Below are positions 41,698 through 53,702 of a stretch of 64,000 bases of DNA, piece after piece. Both the position numbers and the translations under genes were made by a program. How positions within the stretch are numbered: the stretch's first letter is position 1; the number at the start of each line of letters is the position of its first letter. A model generated the notes under the pieces. That model saw nothing but the letters and a program-made list of their open reading frames with translations, had not been told where the DNA came from and did no database searches. The stretch spans positions 496,001 to 560,000 of the forward strand of contig JAUFSD010000017.1 in the NCBI GenBank assembly GCA_033030425.1. The letters run 5' to 3'. The DNA is from Verpa conica (taxonomy: Eukaryota > Ascomycota > Pezizomycetes > Pezizales > Morchellaceae).

Positions 41698-43043
41698 CTA
41701 GCTTGGTTTTGCCTTCATCCCCCACCAGGCTCCAAACTCCATACACTCCCCTCCCCTCAACCCCCCATTCTCAAAAAAATTAACCATCAAATCCTTATAC
41801 CAACTATCCCAATCATCCTGACGGATGTTGTTTGTCTCTCGCATTACAGGCTCAAGGGATTCAATCAACTGAGCGAAGGTCAACCTCGCCAGATGTCTCA
41901 CGGCCTTCTCCGATGCAGTCAATGGTGACTGGAGAGATCCTACAGATGTCGAGGACCGCCGTGTCACAGAGAGGCTATTTTTCCGGTTAAGCCCAGACCT
42001 GCTTTCGATGCTAGAAGCGTCGGCGCTAATTCGCTTCTCACGGGTAAGGTGTGGTGCCATCGAATCCGAATCAGAGCTTTCCCACCATATCTCGTCTAGC
42101 GGTAATGCTACCCGTTTTGACTGCAACCCTACGATCTCCTCTTCCATCAAAAGCTGAGGGCCGATAAGTGTACAAGGCACCGGTGATAGGTGATATTTTG
42201 TGAGCATCTTTGTTACTCGCTCGTTCCAGGCGTGAATGTATGGGTTCTCGGTCGCACTCGCAAACTGGGTGGTGGGTACCATTGTGTACCCGCTCGAACC
42301 GGGGACATAGGAGGCATTAGATCGCTGTAGCGATCGGATGGAATAATCCGCTATTTCAGGTCAATAAATTACATAAAGAAATAGAATTGGGAAAGGCATA
42401 AATACATACAGCACTGGATCTCAAGTGTTCCACCTGGCTTGAGGACTCGTACACACTCAGTCATCTGCTTTGAGTATGCATCGCTGATGGGTGTAGCCAT
42501 CGAAATCTCCCGGCAAAAAACATAATCGAACTCTTCATCTGAGAAAGGTAGTGGTAATACTTGAAAATTGTGTTTGACGAATGTAAAGTTGATCCCCTTC
42601 ATCTCTGCGTGAACCGGGACCATGTCTAAGCCCACAAACTGTACGTCTGGCCTCCCCCGTGCCGCGAATTCATCCGCCACATTTGCACTCCATATCGCTG
42701 TCCCACAGCCAAGCTCTAAAACTTTACTAGGGATGTTATAGTCGGAAAACTCTGCACAATACAACCCCCCGTAGACTTCACGTTGAACCTCATGGAATAA
42801 AGACTGCCGGCTTAACTCTTGAACATCACAGGGTAGGTAATAGGGTATCGATTCATCACCGTGGAATCGTCGTCCATGCCGTGTTGTAAAAGTCGGTGGT
42901 TTTGGTAAAGACAGCTGGCTGGCTTTCTTTGTACTCGTTGGTGAGGTGGGATTGTCGTGAGACGAGGATGATGCGTAGGTGCTCATGAATGTAGATGGTG
43001 GCCCGTAAGGTGGGACATACAAATCCATAAATCCTCCCTCCAT
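41698..43043 (-). CDS. Class I SAM-dependent methyltransferase
   Basis: Two exons, 43043-42410 and 42350-41698, give 428 aa. The first holds a Rossmann-type methyltransferase domain: motif I LELGCGTAIWSANVA, motif II VQFVGLDMVP, a post-motif FDYVFCREIS and motif IV-like CVRVLKPGGTLEIQC, where the short intron (donor GTATGT) lies. The second has a Ser/Arg-rich linker (LNRKNSLSVTRRSSTSVGS) and ends ECMEFGAWWGMKAKPS. An N-terminal RRFHGDESIPYYLPCDVQE segment precedes the domain. The pattern resembles fungal-specific methyltransferases of unknown substrate, including those near secondary-metabolite or morphogenesis genes. The substrate cannot be read from the sequence. No biosynthetic genes are nearby. 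Confidence 0.8.
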
Positions 43044-44949
43044 AATGGGCTACCCGGAGATATATATATGCTAAAAAATGTGTGGGTCTAGCTGATCTTT
43101 AATCAACCTGCCGCACCCGAACGGTCCAGTGGCAGCGGCAGAGTTGAGGCTTTTCCTTGGTTGAGGGGAGAGTCAAGGGGTCAACCAAGCAACCTAACTA
43201 TAGACGGCGAACGCTGGTTCAATTCCACACACAACACCCGCGGGGACGGGATCCAGCTCGACGGGCCCTAAGTAAGACAAGGAATGACCTATTGGAACGG
43301 ACGTAAATTGCGTATTCGTGTCTAGCGATCAAATCCGACCCAGGCGTTTAACAGGACCACTTGTAAATTTGGATGGTGACCTAGACTTAGTTGTGAAACT
43401 TGTGAGCTCTTTGAATACCAAAAGCAGAGGCGCCGCGATCTTCAGAGGCGGAATGGCGTGTCAACGTCCCAGAGATTGGCCGTATGTAGTATGTAGTATG
43501 TACTGTAAGCTCGGGCACCCACTTAATCTTCAATCTAAAAGCCTTGTAAAAGCCTCGGGAGTGGAGGGACCAAAGTGTGCGTGGGGAGCTCTAGGTTTTT
43601 AAGTCTGTAGGCAGATGTGATTACCACACCAAACTTGATATTTCAGGGTAGGCCGCTTGAATGGCAAAGCTGGGCCCTGGAATGCGGGAATTGGCACGGC
43701 ACCGAAAAGACGGAAGAAAGATTTGCAGCAATGGATGATCGTCAGATAAACAGCACAACTATGTACTCTAGACGTGTTCTCTGGGGGGGGTGTCCCTTAA
43801 AGACTCCGACAAGTCACTTCTTTCGAGTCCTCATACAAGGGATAGCTATGTTAGTATTCCAGGGGTAGGTATTTAGGTAACAAAGAAGCACGAAGCCGGC
43901 TCAGTAATTGCATAAACCCACCATCCGGCAATTCTGGAGGCACGAACATGGAGGGTACAGGTTCATAGCAACGTAGCATTCTGTGGAGTAGTTTTCTCGC
44001 ACCCTGAAACACATCTTCCCCGCTTGTGTTACTCAATTCGCCGCCCACCTTCTCGGGAATGAAAAGACATGCACACACGTGGAAAGCACGCTTCGATAGA
44101 CGAGGGTCTGTCTCGGGATTCGCTCGGATTGAGAGAGGAGAGGCCTCCCCCGGTGAGGTTGTGGAGGGTAATCAATCACAGGGAACAAGGGGAACAGGTA
44201 AAGAAGTAACGGATCTTTGCCCGGTGTCCCTCCCGGGAGAGCCTGCGAGTTTCCAGTGTGTAGGCATATACCTCCGCTGGGTCGTGCTGCAGAGTACCGG
44301 GTGTAGGTACCTACCAGACTCGCTTCCCGTTGGATACCCAGATGCTGGCGCATGCTGTGGGTGCCCCAGGATTCAGGAATAGCTGTGGGTATCCCATCTC
44401 GTACCATCTGTACTGTGCGACATGTTGTTTGAGTAGCTGGTCTGGGCAGAGCCTGCATCCTGTTAATGCACCAGGGTGGTGCGGCCTACAGCTCCGGCTG
44501 AATACAGCCTGCGAGTGAGAAATTATGATGCCAGCGAAGCGATGAAAGCCCGACAAAGGCCTGGGCAAAAAGCTTTCTATTACTGCATGCACACTGTTGA
44601 AGCCTCTCACTCGCTTGCCCCCGTTTACCTTGTCTGGCTCGGCTGAAGGCTGCTAACTACATGTACTCTGGAGGGACAGGAAGTTCGCTTACAAACATAA
44701 ATTCTCATCAGCCCTTCGTCTCATCTCCTCTTTGTGCAACCCTAAGTCCGGGCACTAGGAAAAATAACCTCACCAGCCCTCCACCATAAACACCACCGTA
44801 CCTCGTTTTAATAGATCTAATCAACTCAGCTCGCCCTCATCCCAACCCAGGACCAAGTGATAAGTATTGCTTGAGTTAGAAGTATCGGCTTTATCTGTAG
44901 AAAGTCGATTAGACCCACTGCTTCCCCTAGTCCTTGGAACCCCCGTTTT
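43044..44949. other. Intergenic region methyltransferase / Ufo1-like gene
   Basis: About 1.9 kb. It holds a 9-bp perfect inverted repeat (CTTGGTTGA 43156-43164, TCAACCAAG 43181-43189) followed by a B-box-like GGTTCAATTCC at 43212-43222, suggesting a decayed tRNA-derived sequence. Several overlapping short frames on both strands around 43850-44610 have no domain. AACCCTAAG lies near 44738. No gene is claimed. Confidence 0.35.
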
Positions 44950-47900
44950 ATGCACCCCGATAATACAAACGGATCCTCTGGTACAGCGTTCGTTCAACCA
45001 GCCCCAATCATCTCCAACCAAACCACTCAACATGGCTTTCCAACCTCAGCAGAATCTTCGATCTGTGTTGACCCGCAGAGTGTTGGTGCAGGTGGCGTCA
45101 TCAACGATAGTGATTCGGGGGAAGGGCCTCCTGGGCGAACATCTCGGTTGAACGCTACCGAGGGCAGCTTGGTCGAAGAAATGCCTCGGGATGATACAGG
45201 AAGCGAGTCCTCGTCTAAGAAGGATACAATTCGAAAATATGAGGCAATGGGGGTTTCCCCAACCAGAGAAGCGGCTTTCCGTATTAAGAAGACGAACTGG
45301 GATGGGAGAAAGGATAGTCCAATCTCGGAATTTCCTAATGGTAGTTTTAATCCCCCCCCCCACCCAAATAACAGAAGGACTGTCTGACATTCCCTGTAGA
45401 AGTTCTGATTCATGCACTATCTTTTCTTGATCCCCAAACTCTTTTGACTGTGGCTCTTATATCGCGACGGTTCTATTCTCTCGTAACTTCACCGGATGCT
45501 TGGAGATCCGCATTCTCTCGTTACTTTCCTTCAATAATTACCGATAAATCACTTGGAAATGTTTATGAGTCTCCTGCATTCTCCTCTTCCCAAGATAGGC
45601 GCTATTTTGCACGTCTATCCGGACCTGAAAACACCAGTAATCCATGGAGAAAGGAGTATATCCTTCGAACACGGCTCTTGAGGAGCCTAAGTAGAGGAAG
45701 GGCGACTCTGGCCACAAATGCTACAGGCAATTTGAGCCACAGTTCCCATGGAAGTATCATTATCACGTATCCTGCCGCAACAGGTGCTTGGAGTGTGAGC
45801 CATATAGCGGCCAATTTCACCCCGAGGGGTGTTAGGTTATTGCATGCATCCATTCATACTCCAGGAGTTGTTAGCGCAAGCGACCCTACAATTGGTAATA
45901 GCTCATATCTACAGGTGCTCTAAATCTCTTGCTAACCTTCGATAAAGGCAAAGTAGAGAGGCCACCATTAGCAGAAGCCTTCATGCGGGTTCAAGAGAGT
46001 CCTGATCTTCATCAGCCTTTGCTTGGCCTTCATGGGTTTGAGGTAGCAACAGATATGGGGACATCTGGAGTTATGGATCTTTCGGAAGATATTGGCTGGA
46101 TTTATGGCGAAAATGTCCCTGGTGGGAAAGCCTACATTCATCCGTATACATCACCGTACATAGCTGCTTCACCACCAGGACTGTATATCCGACCTGACCA
46201 TGAGATAATTGATGGCTTCCACCCTTCCATAACAGCTGTATGGCTTGCAAAGAAGCGCTCTACTGGAGTTCTCGAAACAACAAAAGGACAGGTGGGGGTT
46301 GTGGTTGGTAATAGCCGTGGTGTCGTATCAATATACGGTCTAAGCTTTGGGAAAGAAAACAGATTGACTAACACGAAGAAATTCTGTGTTTCACCCGGCA
46401 TCCCAATCGTGTCGGTAAAGGTAGATGACAACTATTCAATTAAAAGAATGAAGCAAAAGAATACCTGGATAGTAGTCGTCAATGCTGTTGGCGAGATATA
46501 TTATCTTCGAGACTCGCTTGGCACCTGGAAAATATTACCTGAAACAACACGAGTCGCAACTGTTTTATACAAGTCAACTTTCCCCATGCCTAAAACTCCC
46601 CCAAATGCGGATCAGTTGGCCAAGTGGGAAAGGGCAAAGGATGAAAGATTAATGAAAATGGGATATGGAGAGGTGAAGGAATTATGGGGAAATTGGGGGA
46701 TGGATTGGTTCGTTGAGGTGGATTGGGCCGACCAGAATTTGGTCGTTGGAAAAAAACAGAGCATCGAGAGGCGGCCTCGGCCTCAGGATGATATTGTGGA
46801 GACATCATTGTATAGGTATCATCTAGTCCTTCGAGCAGATTGTGCTGGGGGCAGGTGTGATTTCATCCGTGAGCTAGTACCTAGTCCTACGGAAGATTTT
46901 GCATTCATGACCGACGCTGCAGAGAGTTCTGTGTTTGGAGGAGTCGTTAGAGACTCGGCCGATAAACTTATAAATTCCATGAGAGTAGCTGATAGCCCAG
47001 AGCTGCCAGCTGAGGAAGTTACAGACATGTGGATTGCCACACATCTCAAACCCGGGGAGAAAGGATTTCACACTATTACAACTACAGCGATGGATAACTC
47101 AAACCTCGCACTTCTTTCCGATCGTGAAGAGTACGGAACGGAAACAGATATCCCCGGGGGGAATGCTAGGCTATTTGCTATTGGGACTCGTATGGGAGCT
47201 ATCTACCTATGGAACATCCGTAGTCCTGTATCCTCGGGTACCCCGGGTGCCATAGATATTCATCATCCGTTAAGAGTTATCCACACCGATTCCCCTCAGA
47301 TAGCCACTTTAGCCCTCTCATCACTCTATTTGGTCCACGGCGGTACTGATGGTTTGGTTCAAGCTTGGGATCCACTGGGATCAATAATTTCACCTATACG
47401 CAATATTCATTCACGGTTCTCGTTGCGTGCAAGACGTAGGCTAGCTCAAGCGGACGCTGGTACCCAAGAAGATTTTGGTGTAGAGGATAACCAATTTGCC
47501 GCACGGTGCATTATCCTCGACCCAGATGCGACATCACTTCGTGGAGCAGTAGCTCTAGGAACCCACATACGCTACTGGAGCTTCTCATCCCCGCCTACCG
47601 AATCTGACAAGAAGCGACGCAAGCAAGGTCCAAGGTCCAAAGCTAGTGGGGTACCTCCAAGAGGTAGAAGTGCAATCAAAGCAGTGATTGACTCAGAAGC
47701 AAAGTACCTTCTTAAGGAAAAGGAACGGGAGCGTAAGGAAAAAGAGGGACTGAAGAACCGTTATGGTGTGGCTAGCGGGCGGGAGGCCCTGAGCGAAGAG
47801 GAAATGGTTGAGTACGCAACTATGATCAGCCGGGAGACTTTTGAGCGCGAAAACGGGACAAGCGGTACGCGTCTAGATGAGAGCGCCAATAGCAGTAGAA

Positions 47901-48463
47901 CCGTTACACCTGATGTAGCAGCCTCCGTGAGCAGTTACGGTACAGCGGACGAGTATAGGACCCCGGTTGAGGGGATAAATGATGAAGTAGATATGGACCT
48001 AGCAGAAGCCTTAAGATTGAGTCTACTAGAAACTGGACTTGAAGAGGACAAGAAGCTGGAATCGACAGAGGAAGTATGGGAAGATGCCGACTACCTATAT
48101 TCCGACTTTGGGTCGACCAATTACAGCTCAGCTAGCTATAGCCCCTCTCCTTATCACTATGCAGTAGCATCCTCATCTAAGCCTGATAGTCGAAGCCCGA
48201 TTAAACCGTACGGCTCTCCTGCATCTCCTTCAACCAAGAACCGTGGATGGGAGCGACTACCATTAGACCAGATTGATGGACGACCAATTGTTGGAAAGGG
48301 TAAAGGCAGATCTCAAAGTCGTGATAGGGAAGAGGAAGAATTTGAAACAGAGCTAGAGATGGCGATCCGGCTGAGCTTAATGGAAGAGGAAGAAAGAAGA
48401 GCAATAATGGATGCATTGGATGAAGGGGATGGGGGGATGGGAAAGGGAAAAGGGAGAGCTTAG
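44950..48463 (+). CDS. UFO1: Ufo1-like F-box protein with C-terminal ubiquitin-interacting motifs
   Basis: A substrate receptor of an SCF ubiquitin ligase, similar in layout to yeast Ufo1. Three exons (44950-45340, 45400-45894, 45948-48463) give 1133 aa. The F-box is completed by splicing: EFPNEVLIHALSFLDPQTLL at residues about 128-147. A WD40-like middle region follows (LFAIGTRMGAIYLWNIRSP, then LYLVHGGTDGLVQAWDPLGS). Two ubiquitin-interacting motifs lie near the C-terminus: DLAEALRLSLLETG (about 979) and ELEMAIRLSLMEEE (about 1098). Between them is a Ser/Pro-rich linker. In yeast the UIMs limit turnover of the ligase itself; the same is only inferred here. The N-terminal 100 residues are disordered. 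The start at 44950 is the first ATG of the exon. Confidence 0.88.
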
Positions 48464-49276
48464 GTTTTTAGTTATGTATGCTTGATTTAAGGGCGGTTTG
48501 GTAAATTGTTAAAGTGTGAAGACTATGTGTAGTCATTACGCAGGGTGAGATGATATATTTTTGCTTTTTAGTAGTTATTCCTACGAGTGCGAGTCTTATT
48601 CAATTTCAAGCATGTTCATTCATCTTTATTATTATAAGAAAGTCATACCATCTACGCACCTTTTTGACAAACCCTCACTTTTAAAAACTTTAAACAAATC
48701 TGTTGCACTGGCTGCTCTTCAACTAGTCGAACATTAGTAAGACCTTAGACTTATTTGACCAGTAAACCAATAGCCTTAATTGTTAGCTTTTTGTAGAGCT
48801 CGCACCCTACAGAATCATATATTATCATCTATTTTCATAAAGTCTACTATGGGTGATAGACCAGTGGGGGATAGAGGTCTATTTAGAGCGTACTATCCAC
48901 CCTGAAAGATATCTCTAAAAATCAAAACTGAAATTCCATTCTTTATGAGTATAAAAGAGATATATAATAGCTCCATAGAATCTCTGGGAGTAGTTATGTT
49001 ATTATAATTGAACCTTTCATTCAATGAGTACTTCATCCCAGTAAATTGAAACAAGACACCCGACGTACCAACCTAGTGAGAAACATAGAAATGATTCTAA
49101 TACGTTGAAACACTTCTATGGTGAGACGATTTTAAATAAATACAGATAAAAAAACCCCTATAAAGCTTCACATTTCACCTCCCCCATCTTATTTACTATA
49201 AAAACACCCGGAAGTAATCTACTTACCAAAATCCTCCCACATTTCACTTAAAAAAAGCACTACAATAACCATTGAC
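48464..49276. other. Intergenic region after the Ufo1-like gene
   Basis: About 800 bp, AT-rich, without a gene. A TATA-like TTACTATAAAAACACC at about 49193 precedes the next open frame by roughly 80 bp. Confidence 0.4.
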
Positions 49277-49723
49277 ATGTCCGGACTCTACCCTTCCACC
49301 GCTTCCACGAAGCCTGAATGGGGTATATTCCCCAACGGTCCCCACATTGGCTATGAACGCGCTAAAGCACCCGAAGCTATAGCCTTAGCTTCTCCGCCCC
49401 AAACCCTTTCAGCTATAGTTACTCTAGGGGTACATCCTCCTCATGTACATGAGACTTTATATACTCTTGCTCCTCCAAGAAATCACTACCTCCCAGAAAA
49501 CCTCTTGGTACTGGCTTCTGCACCCCAAGAACACCCTCAGGCCCAGACTCAGCCCCAGGCTCAGCCCCAGGCTCAGCCCCAGGCTCTGGCTCTGGCTCTG
49601 GCTCAGGTTCGGGTTCTGACTCAGGCTCTGGCTCTGGCTCAGGCTAATCAAACTTATATGAATAATTGGCCGCAAGGCAGGTTGTTAGAGGTTCCTGTAA
49701 GTGTTCTAATATGCAAAACATAG
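49277..49723 (+). CDS. Small Ala/Gln/Pro-repeat protein (hypothetical, uncertain)
   Basis: A 148-codon frame not recognised as any family. The first 85 residues are non-repetitive (MSGLYPSTASTKPEWGIFPN). Residues about 86-130 are a repeat of QPQA and then LALALAQ, encoded by tandem CAGGCTCAGCCC and GGCTCT units. A good donor, CCT-GTAAGT, lies at 49696, so the coding part may continue into an unseen exon and the listed end may be wrong. A TATA-like box about 80 bp upstream supports transcription. No signal peptide is evident. It may be an orphan gene or chance frame over a minisatellite. Confidence 0.4.
   Translation: MSGLYPSTASTKPEWGIFPNGPHIGYERAKAPEAIALASPPQTLSAIVTLGVHPPHVHETLYTLAPPRNHYLPENLLVLASAPQEHPQAQTQPQAQPQAQPQALALALAQVRVLTQALALAQANQTYMNNWPQGRLLEVPVSVLICKT
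49536..49645 (+). repeat. Compound minisatellite (CAGGCTCAGCCC / GGCTCT units)
   Basis: Tandem 12-mers CAGGCTCAGCCC pass into hexamers GGCTCT and variants. All units keep a multiple of three, so the overlapping frame stays open. Confidence 0.75.
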
Positions 49724-50615
49724 AGGTACTAGAAGCTAACCATTATTAGCTACTCACAGCCATATTATTTGGGCTCCCAGGTAATAATTTTAACTAGTGG
49801 CGATATATCCGTACATACCGAGCCTTTATAGACTTCTTTTTTAGTACGTAGGGGGGCATTTCTTTTTTAAGAACCTGTATTAGTTTAGCGTGTTCTTGTC
49901 TCCTAGACATACCTAGCCCTTTCTATAGTAGACTTGTTATATTTGGGGTTTTGTGTTTCTTTTCTTTTTTTCTTAGATGCGTAGTCGAGTGATTGTCCGT
50001 GCGTAAGGGACTGAGACGTGATATTGTTCTAGAATAGTTGATTAGTTAATCAGTAATCTTAGTACTGTACAAAATCTTTTGTCTGTTCGTATATACGCCC
50101 CTTTATCTTTATATGACACTATCTATAATCTCTTAAACTGGTATCCCCTTCCTCTTTTTCTCATGTCTGTAAAGAACCAGACTTTTCTGGGCTTTTGTTG
50201 TGATAACGATACAGCGCTTAAACAGCGTTGAAAGCCGGAAGGAACGACTTAAACAGGACTTGAAATTTCTCATCCTAACGTCATGCGGCTCAGCGAGATC
50301 AACCTCACTTATGGGTTGAGGATCCAGCAGATCATTAGCGACTTCCCCGCCAACCAGAAATAATATAACTCACACTTGAATCACGAGACTTCACAAAAAC
50401 ACCTCAAACAGTATTTAAAATCGTTACGTAAACCAGATATCATTACATGGTTCTAAGTGTCCTAAAACTACACTGGCACTACTCTCACTGAGAGCTGAGC
50501 ATTACGTTATGTATCAACAAAAAGAAATATAACGAACGTTCGAAAATCAACAAATAAAACAAGAAGTGAAAGTAAGGGTCAGCCAACAATAAACAACCCC
50601 CCCATCCACACAAAT
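49724..50615. other. Intergenic region before the Mg2+ transporter 3' end
   Basis: About 890 bp, AT-rich with T-runs (about 49970). It may contain a further exon of the preceding repeat-protein frame. No other gene is visible. Confidence 0.35.
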
Positions 50616-52593
50616 TTAAATGAATCTCCACTTCTTCGCAAGCCAGAAGGACACAGACACAAATGTGAAAATGGTGCCGACGATACCAAAGAACCAGTAG
50701 TAGGTATCTTCTCCCTGCCCAGGAACATGTACGTTCATTCCGAAGAGACCACAGATCAAGTTCAACGGAACAAGAATTGTTGCAATTGTGGTAATCTTTC
50801 CAAGGACCTCGTTCGCGCGGCTACTCGCCATAACAGAGTCAACCGAGAGTTGTGCAAGGTAGTTAGAATGCGACCGTGACAACATCTTCTCAAAGTGGGA
50901 AAGATTGCCCATCATAGTGACAACGTGATCTAAAGACCGTTAGTCTTGCTTATCAACGAGTAGTTTGGGTTAAGATATACCTTGAATATCGCCGAGATAG
51001 AGGCCAATTTCGCCCCGAGGGGTGACTTGGTATTGCTCATTGCATCTCTTTGCAAATCCCTTAATGACGTCGGCCTTTCCGCCCAGTAGCCTCATAAGGC
51101 CCATGCACTTCTTCCGACATACACCAATCTGCTTGAGTAGTTCAGTGTAATCCTCAGTTCGTGCAATGAAAACAGCGTCCTCAATAGCATCAGACTCATT
51201 CTCAATATCATGGATGGATGGACCGAATGAATCAGTGATATCGTCACTATATAATGGTATAATTAGTATATCTTGTTACACTAGAATGTTTGGATGAAAC
51301 CCACATTAAGGCATAACAGATCCAGTCGGAGGAGAGAGCGACATAATCCCTCAACTGTCTAATACGCTTCCTTACTTGGGCGCTATGCTTGCACGGGTTG
51401 AAATGGAAGCTTAGAACTCCTTCGCGAAACACAATGATATAAATGTTGACAGGTTCCATAAAGTCCGGAGATTCCCTGTCCTGTACGAAGGACCGGAAGC
51501 AGACAAAGTAGTAAGAGTGGAAAAGTTCGACCTTTTCACGGGTTTCCTGGACACGAATATCCTCAGCGGTCAAAGGATGAATCGCAAATGCCTTCATGAG
51601 CATGCTCAATTCCTCAGTGCTCGGGTTGAAGCAATCAAGCCACCAAACGCCCTGACCGCCTCGGAAGAGATCATGAAAGTTCTCGCCATCACAAAGAAGG
51701 TCGCCGATCTCAGGAGCATGAATTGTAGAATCCATTTCCGAGGAAAAGAAACTGAAACGATCAGGATTGCTGATACGCTGATTGCGAGACCCAGGTGTTA
51801 CTAAGGAATCAATCTTTGACTTCTCATCGATGATCATCGAGCAGGCATCACTATCCTTAGTAGACAACCCAACTGCTGTGTTGGGTGTCATCTTAGGACG
51901 CAAACCCTCAAAGTATCTCTCCTCCTTCGAGGAAGAACAACTACTCATCTTTCTCCTCTTCGTATTAGATCGCCCCCGGTTTTGGTTAGCTACAAACTCA
52001 TCCATCTCCTCGAAATCAATACCGCCCCGGACCTTTGTCTCTTCAGGTGGAGGGAAGCAGACATCCTCTTCCGCCTTCTGGGAAGCATCGTCACCAGAGT
52101 TGACAACGGACCCTTCATCCTGATTTGTGAAAGTTGGGCGACGTGACATAGTTCGCCGAAGTCCCAAGACAAGCTCCGAAGGAGCTTGGCTAGTGATGGT
52201 CGCGGACCTCTCTTGGCGACGGCGATGTTCAGGATTCGCAAATGCATTGACCGAGTTTGGAGGGGATGGTGAGCGGGAAGAAGCCCGTGACGGATAGCGA
52301 ACGCTATATCGGCTAGTATCCGCGTTATGATCGACAGTGCGTGGGGACAAATTATCTTGAACATCGTCATCGACAATCGCATTTTCATAGTCTCTGAAGA
52401 TAGGGCTATGGCTGTCCCCAATCATGATTGCGATATCGGGACGACCACGCACATCCTCACCTCTGCTCATTGTGTTTGAACGTGGAAGGGAATGTGCTTG
52501 CAGACGGTGGTCATCTAGTTCAGCCACCGGAACGCCAAAAGGGGGTGAGTCGGAGCGTGGGGTTTCCATTTCGGCAATTTTTTTTCTTTTCAA
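50616..52593 (-). CDS. CorA-family Mg2+ transporter of the Alr1/Mnr2 type
   Basis: A divalent-cation channel of the plasma membrane or vacuole. Three exons: a long first exon (52593 to about 51310), a middle exon (about 51247-50985) and a last exon ending at 50616. The cytosolic N-terminus of about 250 residues is Ser/Arg-rich and disordered. The CorA core follows with WWLDCFNPSTEELSMLMKAF, then AIHPLTAEDIRVQETREKVE, YALIDDITDSFGPSIHDIE (completed by splicing) and SNYLAQLSVDSVMASSRANE. The pore signature GMN is in LICGLFGMNVHVPGQG between two C-terminal membrane helices. All these are typical of fungal Alr proteins. The start may be 52593 or the ATG at 52569 (METPRSDSPP). Confidence 0.92.
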
Positions 52594-53690
52594 GAGTGTG
52601 CTAGAAACCGTATAACTTCTTTTGTTTTCTTGTTTTCGGGGGCTTTATTAAGCAGCGAATAATATTAAGCGGCTAGTACTATTATTTTTTTTGGCGTAAG
52701 CGGAGAGAAAAGATAATCTAGATAAAGACAAGTCTAAGGATATACGTCAGCAGCCGTCATAATCTTCCAAAAAACAACCCCCTTACCTATCAGGTAAAAC
52801 AAGTCAAGTGCAATGCACTATGGCGAGCCGCTCTATGCGCTCACCGCGGTAGTTGCAATCAATTCGAATGCCGTTGTGGGGTGAACATGTACCCCTCAAA
52901 GAAAACTAAGTTTTCGAGGAGGTGAAAGCGGAGGTAGAAGGGACCGGTGAGAGCGATATCAGGGTGGTTATCCTAGAGTGAGACCGAGAGCGTGGACAGA
53001 CAGAACTTGGCAGTTTCAATAACAGGTAATTAGGATGAGCTTAAGGCCAATTATGGGGGTTTCTTTGAAGCTCGGTAGACCCAGAATGGACCGAGGAGAG
53101 GGTGGGCGAAGGAGAACTTGAAGCTGGTAGATCCCGCCAACTTGGTGGTCTCTGAGGGATAAGGGTGACGAGGTGTCGGAATTTCGTGATCGAGGGGAGT
53201 GGCTGGTGGGCTGAACAGTAATGGTACTACTGCTCTTGTGGCTGTTGCAGCGGGTGTGGCTGACGGCGAAAGGGTGAGTTTGTGAATAAGGTCTTCTGGC
53301 CTAGGCAGCGGGAGGGGGCTAGATAGTCAATGCGAAAGAGGACGTTGAGTTTCCATGTGAGTGAGGGACGGCGGTGTGGTGTGTAGTGTCGGAGCAGATA
53401 GCGACGATAGTACGAGACGCCGAGACGGTTCAGAGCAGCGACTAGGCGAGGGCGGTGGATAGCGTAGACAGACGGACACAGATGTAAGTTGGGAGAGGAC
53501 AGACAAGACAGCGAGATGTTAAATGTGTTCTCGTGGGAGAGAGACAGAGTGTGTGTGAATGGGAGAGGGTGCAAAAAGAAAAGAAAAAGGGACAGTCCAA
53601 GGAAGGGCGGGAAAAAGGGCCAAGACTGCTCCCTCATTCAGCCCCCGCTGGTTGGCCAACCTGCTAATCTTGCCTGGGATGCCCTTGCCC

Positions 53691-53702
53691 AAACCCTAAC
53701 CC
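53691..53702 (+). promoter_or_regulatory. Telobox AAACCCTAACCC
   Basis: A double telomere-type motif about 1.1 kb upstream of the Mg2+ transporter start, in the same arrangement seen at other promoters in the window. Its target gene is uncertain because the distance is larger than for the others. Confidence 0.35.

Noticed and set aside
43120..43235. Possible intron-containing tRNA gene with B box GGTTCAATTCC
   Set aside because: The T-stem has only three pairs, the A box deviates at a key position and no acceptor stem pairs; at most a relic.
43850..44610. Cluster of overlapping frames on both strands
   Set aside because: Overlapping open frames reflect local base composition; none gives a recognisable domain or a consistent exon model.
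53227..53637. 136-codon minus-strand frame upstream of the Mg2+ transporter
   Set aside because: Low-complexity F/L/S/P text in a pyrimidine-rich leader, with no family resemblance.
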